Source: an uncultured Clostridiaceae bacterium (GTDB lineage: Bacteria > Bacillota > Clostridia > TANB77 > CAG-508). Taken from it: 64,000 bases of DNA. Location: contig CATLFA010000004.1 in assembly GCA_949927585.1 (NCBI GenBank), positions 1 through 64,000 of the forward strand. The letters run 5' to 3'. The notes under the pieces were generated by a model that was not told the origin of the DNA, did no database searches, and worked only from the letters and a program-made list of their open reading frames with translations. The first letter of the stretch is position 1. Every line of letters starts with the position of its first letter. The position numbers were made by a program, and so were the translations under genes. Positions 31,637-41,534 of the stretch are shown piece after piece.

Positions 31637-33835
31637 TTATTCGGCTATTTCAAAATCAATCTGTCTTGTTATTTTGTCTGCATGAATTACTCTTATTTTT
31701 ACTTTATCTCCTATTTTATATGTTATTTTTGTTTTTTCTCCTGTTAAAGTTTTTCTATTTTCATCATATATAAAATATTCATCTCCTAAGTTTTCAAATC
31801 TTATTAGACCTTCTACTGTGCTTTCTAATTCTACAAACATTCCAAATGATGTTATACTAGATACTATTCCTTCAAATTCTTCTCCTATTTTGTCTTGCAT
31901 GAATTCGGCTTTTTTAATATCTATGCTATCTCTTTCTACTTTTTGTGCTACTTTTTCTCTTTCTGATGATTGGTTAGCATAATTTGTACTTTGTTCACTA
32001 TATTTTTCAAGTATCTCTTCGCTTATATTGTAGTTATCAGATAGGTATTTCGAAATTACTCTATGAATAAATAAGTCTGGGTATCTTCTTATTGGGGATG
32101 TGAAGTGGCAATAATATTTGCTCGCTATTCCAAAATGCCCTTTGTTTTCACTTTCATATCTTGCTACTTTTAATGTTCTTAATATTAAAGTAGATACTAC
32201 TCTTTCTTCTTCTTTTCCTTTTATATCTTCTAATACTTCTGCAAATGCTTTTGGGTGAATGTTGTCTTTACTTCCTTTTATTTTATAACCAAAATTGTAT
32301 AAGAATTTATTTAATTCTAAAATTTTGTCTTCGTCTGGTTCTTCATGTACTCTGTATATAAAAGGTGCTTCTAACCAATAAAAAGTTTCAGCTACTGTTT
32401 CATTTGCTGTAAGCATAAATTGTTCTATTATTTCATTTGCAAATGTAAGTTCATATTTTTTAACATCTATTGCAAATCCGTCTTTATCTAACACTATTTT
32501 AGTTTCTGGAATGTCTAAATTTAAACTTCCTTGTCTTTCTCTTCTTTGCTTTAATATTTTTGCTAAATCTTCCATTTGTTTAAAATGTTCAAAATATGGC
32601 TTGCATTCTTTTAATAGTTTTAAGTCTTTTTCTAGCTTATTTATTCTTTCTTTTGCTTTATTTGTATTTTCTATCTTTTCTTCATTTTTTTCATTATTTA
32701 GATATTTCAAAATAGTAGCAATTTCATTATAACTCATTCTTCTAGTAACATTTATAACACTTTTCTTAATTTGAGAAGATACAACTTGTCCTTCATTATT
32801 AATTTCCATTATAACAGAAAGTGTTAATCTATCTTTCTTTTGATTTAAGCTACAAATTCCATTTGAAAGTTCACGTGGAAGCATTGGTATTACTCTATCT
32901 AACATATATATACTTGTACCACGTATTATTGCTTCTTTATCTAATTTAGAATCTTCTTTTACATAGTGGCTTACATCTGCTATATGAACACCAAGTTCAA
33001 AATTACCATTTTCTAATTTTTTTACATTAACTGCATCATCTAAATCTTTTGCATCTTCCCCATCTATTGTAAAAATTTCTTCTTCTCGTAAATCTAATCT
33101 ACCTTTAATATCATTTTTTATATCTTCTTCTTTATAACTTTGTGCCTCTTCTACTACTGCTTCTGGAAATTCGTATGGAAGTTTATAATCTTTAATTAAT
33201 GAAAGCATATCAACACCTGCTTCATTAATATTACCTAATACTTCTATTACTTTACCTTCAGCATTTTTACCATTTTCAGGATATTTAAGTATTTTTACTA
33301 ATACCTTACTATCATTACGTGCTTTTCCAAAATTCTTTTTAGATATAAAAATATCAGTTCCTAATTTTCTATCATCTGGAACAACAAAACCATAATTTTT
33401 ACTATTTATAAAAACACCTACAACAGTATCTTTATCTCTAGTTAATATTTTAATAATTTTTCCTTCTTCACTATGTCCACTATCTTTTTCGTCCTTTAAT
33501 ATTTCTATAAGAACAGTATCTCCATTTAAGGCATTCTTTGTATGACTTTTTGAGATATAAACTTCATCTTCTCTATCTTTAATTTTAACAAATCCAAAAC
33601 CCTTTTCATTAGCTCTAAAGACACCTGTTATATATCTGTTAGAATCTACCAAACTATATTTAGATTTTCTATTTTTTTGAATTCTATATTCTTCCTCTAA
33701 TTTTTTTAGTACTTCACTAAAACTTGAATATTCTGTTTTAGGAACACACAAAATACTAGCCATTTCCTTAGCTTTCATAGGAACATAGCTTTCTTCTGAC
33801 ATAAAGTCTAAAATTAATTTTTCTTTTTCTTCCAT
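31637..33835 (-). CDS. rnr: ribonuclease R
   Basis: RNB motif DGEDAKDLDDAVNV, C-terminal S1 domain. Confidence 0.97.
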   Translation of the reverse strand: MEEKEKLILDFMSEESYVPMKAKEMASILCVPKTEYSSFSEVLKKLEEEYRIQKNRKSKYSLVDSNRYITGVFRANEKGFGFVKIKDREDEVYISKSHTKNALNGDTVLIEILKDEKDSGHSEEGKIIKILTRDKDTVVGVFINSKNYGFVVPDDRKLGTDIFISKKNFGKARNDSKVLVKILKYPENGKNAEGKVIEVLGNINEAGVDMLSLIKDYKLPYEFPEAVVEEAQSYKEEDIKNDIKGRLDLREEEIFTIDGEDAKDLDDAVNVKKLENGNFELGVHIADVSHYVKEDSKLDKEAIIRGTSIYMLDRVIPMLPRELSNGICSLNQKKDRLTLSVIMEINNEGQVVSSQIKKSVINVTRRMSYNEIATILKYLNNEKNEEKIENTNKAKERINKLEKDLKLLKECKPYFEHFKQMEDLAKILKQRRERQGSLNLDIPETKIVLDKDGFAIDVKKYELTFANEIIEQFMLTANETVAETFYWLEAPFIYRVHEEPDEDKILELNKFLYNFGYKIKGSKDNIHPKAFAEVLEDIKGKEEERVVSTLILRTLKVARYESENKGHFGIASKYYCHFTSPIRRYPDLFIHRVISKYLSDNYNISEEILEKYSEQSTNYANQSSEREKVAQKVERDSIDIKKAEFMQDKIGEEFEGIVSSITSFGMFVELESTVEGLIRFENLGDEYFIYDENRKTLTGEKTKITYKIGDKVKIRVIHADKITRQIDFEIAE

Positions 33836-34103
33836 CTATTTTCTCCTTAAATATTTTAAAAAACTGTATTAAATACTATAGGGGTCGCAGTCTTCGGCGA
33901 CCCATTCTTCGAAGAAACTACCTTTAAATAATACACATTTTAGCAATTTCATGGTAACCTGGGTCGCCCATGGGTCCGCCCCCCACAAGGTAAAATATAT
34001 TTTCAAAATAATTATTCTTATTCTTCAAAAAAGGGCATAATTCGGTAATTCTAACGGGTATTCCTTACCGATTAAGCCCCTACATTTTTTATTCAATTAC
34101 ACA

Positions 34104-34352
34104 TTATATTACATATAGTATTCCTAATACAACTGCTAATACTACGAATAAAACTCCTAGTATTATTGTTAATCTCTTTAATTTTCCTTCTTTTGTTCTT
34201 CCCTTATTTTTCTCATAAAAATTATTTGTTGAAGAACCTGTAATTGTTCCAGAAGCTCCATCGTTATCTTTTGTTTGTATTGTTGCTACTATTATTAAAG
34301 CTATACAAACTATTAAATATATTGCTAATACTATATTTCTCACTATTTCCAT
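34104..34352 (-). CDS. secG: preprotein translocase subunit SecG
   Basis: 82 aa, two TM, upstream of rnr. Confidence 0.85.
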   Translation of the reverse strand: MEIVRNIVLAIYLIVCIALIIVATIQTKDNDGASGTITGSSTNNFYEKNKGRTKEGKLKRLTIILGVLFVVLAVVLGILYVI

Positions 34353-34509
34353 TTTTTATACACTCTCCTTAGTTTTTCTTAACATATGTTATTCTACCAT
34401 ATATGTTTTTAAAATGCAATTGGTTTTTTTAAAAATTTGAGTTTTATTTTTTATATTTTAATACAAAACAAAAATAGTAGCATAATTACTACTATTTTTG
34501 TTTTTAATT

Positions 34510-34902
34510 TTAAGAATTTCCTATTGCAATCCCTCCAAAAAATACAATAACAAATATTAGAAGAGCAACTAACGCATATAAAACATTTTTTTGGTCATCA
34601 ACTGTAAAAGCTACTAATTCTGCTTCTTTATTTGATATCTGATACTCTGCCTTCAATAAATTTTTCTGTTCTGTTTCAGATTTTAAATAAAACCGGCTTG
34701 TATCTTTTGAGTCTGGATAAGACATATCGTATCCATCTGGAAGTTTATACTCTCCCATATTCTTTGCTATTTCATTTGCAACTTCATTTGACTTTTCCAA
34801 TGCCTCAGGATTGGTAGTTGTTGCGCAGCCTGTTACAAACAGTACTACTAAAAGGACAGATAAAAACAAAATTATTTTCTTTTTCATTGCTGTTTCCTCC
34901 AT
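34510..34902 (-). CDS. small lipoprotein, in-frame CGG (34693-34695)
   Basis: Lipobox VTGC; C-terminal TM. Confidence 0.6.
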   Translation of the reverse strand: MEETAMKKKIILFLSVLLVVLFVTGCATTTNPEALEKSNEVANEIAKNMGEYKLPDGYDMSYPDSKDTSRFYLKSETEQKNLLKAEYQISNKEAELVAFTVDDQKNVLYALVALLIFVIVFFGGIAIGNS

Positions 34903-35026
34903 TTTTCTATAAAACTGGTTTACAAGTTGATAATATTATATCATTTTTATATTAACATATCAATAATTTTACATAATTTTATGTTTTTTATGAAAATTTG
35001 TTACCATTCACAAAGTACATTATAAA

Positions 35027-35244
35027 TTACAATTCACAGCTATAATAACTTAAAGTTGGTGCAGGATGTTTAATATATTTTTTTACGAAAAACTGCGCAG
35101 CGAACAACCGAGCTGAAAGCGACGGCGAATGAGGCAGACTTCTTTAAATATACTTTTATAAGTCTGCCCCAGTAAAGTTTGAGTAAAAAATATATTAAAT
35201 GTCAGTTGCAGGATTTCTATAAACTTAAATGCTGTGAATTGTAA
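35027..35244. repeat. MITE-like nested palindrome with 14-bp perfect terminal inverted repeats
   Basis: ttacaattcacagc ... gctgtgaattgtaa, with inner tttaatatattttttta.../gtaaaaaatatattaaa and gcagact/agtctgc. Confidence 0.7.
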
Positions 35245-35327
35245 CAAAAATTTGCTTTTTTAAATTTATTATTTTATAATTATATAAGAATTTAAAAACA
35301 ATTATAGAAAGGTCAAATTAATAATTT

Positions 35328-36192
35328 ATGCAAATTTTGAATGTTGAAGAAAAATATAATAATAAAAAGTTAAGTACATATTTATTAGCTATATTCCCTT
35401 TATTAAAGAGAGGTACTCTATTTAAAGCTTTAAGAAAAAAGGATATTAGAGTTAATAATGTTAGAGTTAGTGAAGATATAGAAGTTCACACTGGAGACCA
35501 AATAAAAGTGTTTATTACAGATGAACTTTTATGTATAAATAATTTTACTCTTGATATTGTTTTTGAAGATAATAATATACTTGTAGTTAATAAACCAGTT
35601 GGTATAGAAGTTACTAATAATGATAACTCTGAAGTTTCTTTACATTCGTTATGTAAGGATTATATAAATGGATTTATCGAGCCATGTCATAGATTAGATA
35701 GAAATACTACTGGTCTTGTTTTATTTGCCAAAAATACAGAAGCATTAGATATTTTACTTGATAAATTTAAAAACAAAGAAATTGAAAAGCACTATATTGC
35801 AACTGTATATGGAATTCCAAAGAAAAAGAAAGAAAGACTTGAAGCATATTTATTTAAAGATAATAAAAAATCTTTAGTTTATATTTCAGATGAACCGAAA
35901 AAAGGTTATCAAAAAATTATTACTTCATATAAAATAATAAGTGAAAATAAAGAAAATAATACTTCTATTTTAGATATAAACTTAGAAACTGGTAGAACTC
36001 ACCAAATACGTGCTCACCTCGCTCATATTGGCTTACCTATTATTGGAGACCGGTAAATACGGTATAAATGAAATAAATAAAAAATTTCACCAAAAAACAC
36101 AGATGCTTTGTAGTTATAGTTTGAAATTTAATTTTAGAGAAAATAGTAGCGTTTTAGATTATTTAAATGGGAAAAAAATAAAATTAGTATAA
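35328..36192 (+). CDS. RluD/RluA-family pseudouridine synthase, +1 shift at CGG 36051-36053
   Basis: PCHRLDRNTTGLVLFAKN; ...[51 protein letters not shown] after skipping C of GAC CGG TAA. Confidence 0.95.
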
Positions 36193-36235
36193 GTAAAGGA
36201 AGTAGAAAACCTTTAAAGTTTTCTACTTCAACTAT

Positions 36236-36613
36236 TCATATTAAAAAAGCACCTGCTGCTAATATAACAGTAATTATCAATATTACAATAAAAACTGTTT
36301 CTATAATTATACCCAAAGTATCTTGTTGATAGCTTACCAACTCTGGTTCAGCCTTTGTCATATCAAAAATTGCTATTACATTATCTCCACTCCCCTTAGA
36401 TGCTTTAATTGAAATAGCAATCTTATTAGTTTTTGTTGAATCTGGATATGATACCTCGTATCCTTCAGGTAATTTATAATCTTCTGAATTTTTTATTTCA
36501 AAAGCTATATTTTTTAGGTTGTCTATTTCTTCTGACGTTATTTCTGTCCTGCAAGCTGTTAACAACATAGTTATTAATATGGTTGCTAAAATTACAATTG
36601 TTTTTTTCCGCAT
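36236..36613 (-). CDS. small lipoprotein, paralog of the 34510 gene; CGG as codon 2
   Basis: MRKKTIVILATILITMLLTAC lipobox; shared YKLPEGYEVSYPDS motif. Confidence 0.6.
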   Translation of the reverse strand: MRKKTIVILATILITMLLTACRTEITSEEIDNLKNIAFEIKNSEDYKLPEGYEVSYPDSTKTNKIAISIKASKGSGDNVIAIFDMTKAEPELVSYQQDTLGIIIETVFIVILIITVILAAGAFLI

Positions 36614-36711
36614 AATTATTCCCTCCATTTGTTAAGAATATATATTTTAATAGTTTCATAATATACATTTTAGCATATTTAGTTTACTTTATCAATAGCT
36701 TTACATAAATT

Positions 36712-38514
36712 TTAATTTTCATTAAATATTCTTTCAAATTCACTTTCTGTTATTGTTTCTTTTTCTAATAATGTTTGTGCTACTTCGTGTAATTTATCTA
36801 TATGATTTGATATTAGCGTTTGTGCTTTTAAGTAGGCTGTATCTAGTAATATTTTTACTTCTGCACCTATGGCATCTGCATATTTTTCTCCTAATAATTG
36901 TAGTTCATATGGGTCTTTTTCAGTGTTTATTGATATTGTTCCTACTACATCGCTCATTCCATATAATGTTACCATGTCTTTTGCTATTTTTGTTGCTACT
37001 TCAAAGTCATTACTTGCTCCTGTTGAAATATCATTAATTATAATTTTTTCTGCCGCACGACCTGCCATTAGTACAATTAGCCTTTCTTCCATTTCTGTTT
37101 TTGAAATGTAGTTTTTATCTTCATTTGTTTTGTTCATTGTATAACCACCAGCCATACCTCTAGGTATAATAGAAATTTCTTTTACAGGTTCTTGTGAACT
37201 TAAATATCTACTTACTATTGCATGTCCTGCTTCATGGTATGCTGTTATTCTTTTATCTTTTTCTGAATATACTCTACTTGTTTTTTGAAGACCAATTGTT
37301 ACTTTTTTAAATGCCTCTTCTATATCTTCTTGTTCAATTACTTCATGTTCGTTAACAGTAGCTAAAATTGCTGCTTCATTTAAAATATTTGCAAGTTCTG
37401 CACCTGTTAAACCTGCTGTATCTTCTGCAATTGTTTTTAATTTTACGTTTTCTGCAAAGTTTTTACCTTTACTATGAATCTTTAATATTTCTTCTCTTCC
37501 ACGTTTATCTGGAACATTTATTGTTATTTGTCTATCAAACCTTCCTGGTCTTAAAAGTGCTTTATCTAACATTTCTGGTCTGTTTGTTGCTGCTAATACT
37601 ATTATTGTTTCATTTGTGTCAAATCCATCCATTTCAACTAATAGTTGATTTAAAGTTTGGTTATTTTCACTTTCTGCTCCATTTCCTGAAGAACGTCTTG
37701 AACCTATTGCATCTATTTCATCTATAAACACTATACATGGTGCTACTTTTCTTGCCTTTTCAAATAATTTTCTAACTCTTGATGCTCCAAGACCTGCAAA
37801 CATTTCTATAAATTCAGAACCACTCATTGAAATAAATGGAACTCCTGCTTCTCCTGCTATTGCTTTTGCAATTAGTGTCTTACCTGTTCCTGGCTTACCA
37901 TATAGTAAAACTCCTTTTGGTACTTTTGCTCCCATTTTTGTGAACTTTTCTGGCTCTTTTAAGAATTGCACTATTTCTATCATTTCTTGTTTTTCTTCAT
38001 CTAAACCTGCTACATCATCAAATTTTATTTTTTCTTTACTTGTTTCTGCATCATATACTTTTCCTTTTTCTCCTAAGCCTTGCATTTTAAATACCATTAT
38101 AAATAATGCTACAATTACAATTGTTGGTAATAATGAAAATAGAGTCTCAGATATCTTTATAATTGCATTTTGTGGATTTTGTATTAATTCTATATTGTTT
38201 CCTTCTGCTACCTTTTCTTGTACAAGTTCGATAAATGCTTGTGTATTTGGAACTATTGAAGTTTTTTCTTCTTCTATTCCTTTTACTTTAACTTTTAGGC
38301 TTGTACTTCCTACTGTCATTTCAATTTTTTCTATTTCGCCGTCTGTTATTTGTTTAATTAATTCTGTATATGGTATTTTATTATCGCTAGTTTTGTTTTT
38401 TGATAACATCAAATATGCTGTAATTCCAGCAAGAATTACTACAACAATTGAGACTATTATTCCTGCTATCATATATTTATTATTCTTTTTGTTATTTTCT
38501 TTATTGTTTTCCAT
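36712..38514 (-). CDS. ftsH: ATP-dependent zinc metalloprotease FtsH
   Basis: PKGVLLYGKPGTGKTLIAKAIAGEAGVPF, HEAGH. Confidence 0.98.
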   Translation of the reverse strand: MENNKENNKKNNKYMIAGIIVSIVVVILAGITAYLMLSKNKTSDNKIPYTELIKQITDGEIEKIEMTVGSTSLKVKVKGIEEEKTSIVPNTQAFIELVQEKVAEGNNIELIQNPQNAIIKISETLFSLLPTIVIVALFIMVFKMQGLGEKGKVYDAETSKEKIKFDDVAGLDEEKQEMIEIVQFLKEPEKFTKMGAKVPKGVLLYGKPGTGKTLIAKAIAGEAGVPFISMSGSEFIEMFAGLGASRVRKLFEKARKVAPCIVFIDEIDAIGSRRSSGNGAESENNQTLNQLLVEMDGFDTNETIIVLAATNRPEMLDKALLRPGRFDRQITINVPDKRGREEILKIHSKGKNFAENVKLKTIAEDTAGLTGAELANILNEAAILATVNEHEVIEQEDIEEAFKKVTIGLQKTSRVYSEKDKRITAYHEAGHAIVSRYLSSQEPVKEISIIPRGMAGGYTMNKTNEDKNYISKTEMEERLIVLMAGRAAEKIIINDISTGASNDFEVATKIAKDMVTLYGMSDVVGTISINTEKDPYELQLLGEKYADAIGAEVKILLDTAYLKAQTLISNHIDKLHEVAQTLLEKETITESEFERIFNEN

Positions 38515-38532
38515 TACGTTTTTCCTTTCTTT

Positions 38533-39570
38533 TTATGCATTTTCACCTTGTGGCTGTCCTGATAAACCTTCTTTTTCCTTTTCCTTCTTCTCTTTCTTTT
38601 TCTTCTCTTTTTCTTCTTGCTTTTTTCTTTGTTCTTCTTCCTCTTTTTGTCTTTGCTCTTCTTTTTTTCTCTCTAATTCTTGTTTTACTCTTTCTTGTTC
38701 TTCTACTATTTTAGCAAGTTCTTGTCCTCTTTTTATTATATCTGATTTTATCATTAAAATTGATGCAACAATATATATATAAGCAACTGCTATATACATT
38801 ATTTCAAAATATTTTATTTTAAATCCAAACAATGCTTGTACTATTATATACAATAAATTTAAAATAATAGGCAAAGTAAGTGAATGTATTGCTATTTTTA
38901 ACATTGCAATAAATTTTATTCTTATTCTCATTATTAGTGCTGTAACATATCCTATTGTTCCTAATATTACTATATCCATAAATATGCTTATTAAATAGGC
39001 TATAAATAAGTATATATATGACATTATATATATTCCTACATATATCATTATCATATTAGAGCCTGATAAGTAATTTAATATAGTTTCTTTTGTCATATCT
39101 TGTATTTTATAACTTTGTACTAATTTTTCATACGTATATGTTATAGTTCCATTTCCTAAATTCAAAATTACTTTATCAGATAAAAGTATTGCTCCTGTAC
39201 TATGCTTCTTTAGCTCTGACTCATATGAGTTTATTTGCTCATTAGTTAATTCATTTGTATCTATAATAAGCATATCAAACACATTTGGAATATTAGTTAT
39301 TTTTATAGGTTCAGTTGTTTCTACTGTTAACCTATTATTTGAAAAACTTAAATTTGGTATTTCGTTTTTAAAATATTCTATTCCACTATTTATATCTTTT
39401 GATACATCATATACTGATAATGCTGTCACTATTAATGTAAATATCGCAATTAGCATTACTATATATTTACAAACATTTCTAAAAGATTCTACTGCCATTT
39501 CTGGGTATTTTTCAAAATCTTTTATGCTACTTATTAATTTTTTTATAAAAGTATTTTCCTTGGTTTGCAT
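38533..39570 (-). CDS. DUF1189-family membrane protein
   Basis: TM segments plus long KE-rich C-terminal tail. Confidence 0.65.
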   Translation of the reverse strand: MQTKENTFIKKLISSIKDFEKYPEMAVESFRNVCKYIVMLIAIFTLIVTALSVYDVSKDINSGIEYFKNEIPNLSFSNNRLTVETTEPIKITNIPNVFDMLIIDTNELTNEQINSYESELKKHSTGAILLSDKVILNLGNGTITYTYEKLVQSYKIQDMTKETILNYLSGSNMIMIYVGIYIMSYIYLFIAYLISIFMDIVILGTIGYVTALIMRIRIKFIAMLKIAIHSLTLPIILNLLYIIVQALFGFKIKYFEIMYIAVAYIYIVASILMIKSDIIKRGQELAKIVEEQERVKQELERKKEEQRQKEEEEQRKKQEEKEKKKKEKKEKEKEGLSGQPQGENA

Positions 39571-39620
39571 TTTATGTTTTTTCCTTTCTCAAACTGAAGG
39601 TTTGTACTATTCACTCTTCA

Positions 39621-39737
39621 TTATGTGTTTGTATATATTAAAATCAAAATTGAAGTCCAACAGTCCACCCTCGACAGTTGAATCTCCCTTGTCCTGGAGA
39701 TTTCGATTTTTATTTTAATATATACAAATGCATAAGG
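39621..39737. repeat. palindromic hairpin repeat, copy 1
   Basis: ttatgtgtttgtatatattaaaatcaaaatt ... aatcga-like arm gatttttattttaatatatacaaatgcataa. Confidence 0.75.
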
Positions 39738-39822
39738 TGACTAATTTTAAATTTCTTTTATTTTAGTAATTTCTTCGGATGACTGGTAGACACAAGGCCT
39801 ACCCATACATCTATTTTAAATT

Positions 39823-41226
39823 TTATACTATGATTTCTATTGTTTGCCCTTCTTTAGTGTCTTTTACTGTATAGCCTTTATCTTTTAACAAATCTCTTAT
39901 CCTATCTGATTCTGCCCAATTTTTATTTTCTCTAGCGACTTTTCTCTCTTCTAGTAATTTTTGTATTTCTTCTGGAACTTCTTGTTTGTCTTCTTTTTCT
40001 AAATATTCTCTAGTGTTTACTAAGTCTAAACCTAATACTTTATCAAATTCTAAAAGCAATTTAGCAAACTTATTAGACTTTATATCATTTCTTGCAACTT
40101 CCCATACTATTCCCATTGCAAGTGGCATATTTAAGTCATCATTTATAGCTTCTACAAAACGGTTTAAATATTCTTCTACTATTTTGTCATCTACTTCATT
40201 ATTTGATTCTTCATGTTTTAAATAACTTTGGCGAAGTCTATTTAATGATTTTTCACTAGCTTCTGCTCCTGCAAATGTGAAATTTAATTTTGTTCTATAA
40301 TGTGCTGTATAACAAAATAATTTATATGCTAATGGTTCAATTCCTTTTTCTTGTAGTTGGTCTAGAGTGTATGTATTTCCTAAACTTTTAGACATTTTTC
40401 CTCCATCAACTTGTAAAAATTCTACATGCATCCAACGTTTTGCTGGAACTTTGCCTGTGCATCCTTTGCTTTGTGCTATTTCATTTTCATGATGTGTAGG
40501 TATATGGTCTACTCCACCTGTATGAATATCAAACTCATTACCTAAATATTTTTTTCCCATTGCAGAACATTCTATATGCCAACCTGGATATGATAATCCC
40601 CATGGACTTTCCCATTTCATAATATGATTTTCTGGTGCTTTTATCCATAACGCAAAATCATATGGATTTCTTTTTTCTATATCTACATCAACTCTTGCTC
40701 CTGCAATTTGATCATCTAGTTTTCTATTAGAAAGTATTGGGTATTTATCTAATTTTGATATATCAAAATAAATACCTTTTGATGTTTCATAAGCATAACC
40801 ATTTTCTATTAATTTTTTTACAAATTGCATCATTTCTTCAATATGTTCTGTCGCTTTAGCTACTATTTCTGGTTTTTCTATATTTAGTCTACCCATATCT
40901 CTAAAAAATATATCTGTGTAAAATGCTGCTATTTCATATGGATTTTTATTTTCTTTTCTAGCTGCTTTTTCCATTTTATCTTCACCATCATCGGCATCAG
41001 ATTCTAAATGTCCTACATCAGTTATATTCATTACATGTTTTAAAATATATCCATTATATTTTAAAACTCTTCTTAAAGTATCCATAAATACATAGGCTCT
41101 AAAGTTTCCTATATGTGCAAAACTATATACTGTTGGCCCACATGTATATATTTTAACCTCTTTTTCTTCCAATGGTTTAAACTCTGTCTTTTGTCTTGTT
41201 AAGGTGTTGTATAGTTTTAATTCCAT
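39823..41226 (-). CDS. cysS: cysteinyl-tRNA synthetase
   Basis: YTCGPTVYSFAHIGNFRAYV, GWHIECSAM, KMSKSLGN. Confidence 0.98.
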   Translation of the reverse strand: MELKLYNTLTRQKTEFKPLEEKEVKIYTCGPTVYSFAHIGNFRAYVFMDTLRRVLKYNGYILKHVMNITDVGHLESDADDGEDKMEKAARKENKNPYEIAAFYTDIFFRDMGRLNIEKPEIVAKATEHIEEMMQFVKKLIENGYAYETSKGIYFDISKLDKYPILSNRKLDDQIAGARVDVDIEKRNPYDFALWIKAPENHIMKWESPWGLSYPGWHIECSAMGKKYLGNEFDIHTGGVDHIPTHHENEIAQSKGCTGKVPAKRWMHVEFLQVDGGKMSKSLGNTYTLDQLQEKGIEPLAYKLFCYTAHYRTKLNFTFAGAEASEKSLNRLRQSYLKHEESNNEVDDKIVEEYLNRFVEAINDDLNMPLAMGIVWEVARNDIKSNKFAKLLLEFDKVLGLDLVNTREYLEKEDKQEVPEEIQKLLEERKVARENKNWAESDRIRDLLKDKGYTVKDTKEGQTIEIIV

Positions 41227-41330
41227 TTACGTTTTTTCTCCTTTCTTCGAAGTTTTGGTAGACTTAAAGCGCCTACCCCTACATCTTAAATCTAACAATA
41301 ATAATAGTAGTAATTAGAATTTGTAGAGTA

Positions 41331-41453
41331 ACCTTATGTGTTTTTGTATATATTAAAATCAAAATTGAATCCCGACAGTCCTTCTAAGGTTATTGAATAC
41401 CCCTTGTCTTGGACGTTTCGATTTTTATTTTAATATATACAAACACATAAGGT
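41331..41453. repeat. palindromic hairpin repeat, copy 2
   Basis: accttatgtgtttttgtatatattaaaatcaaaatt ... gatttttattttaatatatacaaacacataaggt. Confidence 0.75.
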
Positions 41454-41534
41454 AGATTATTTTAAGTAATTCATTCGAAGTGCAAGTCGCCGAAGGCTGC
41501 GCTCCCTACAATTCTTTACATTTATCTATTATTT

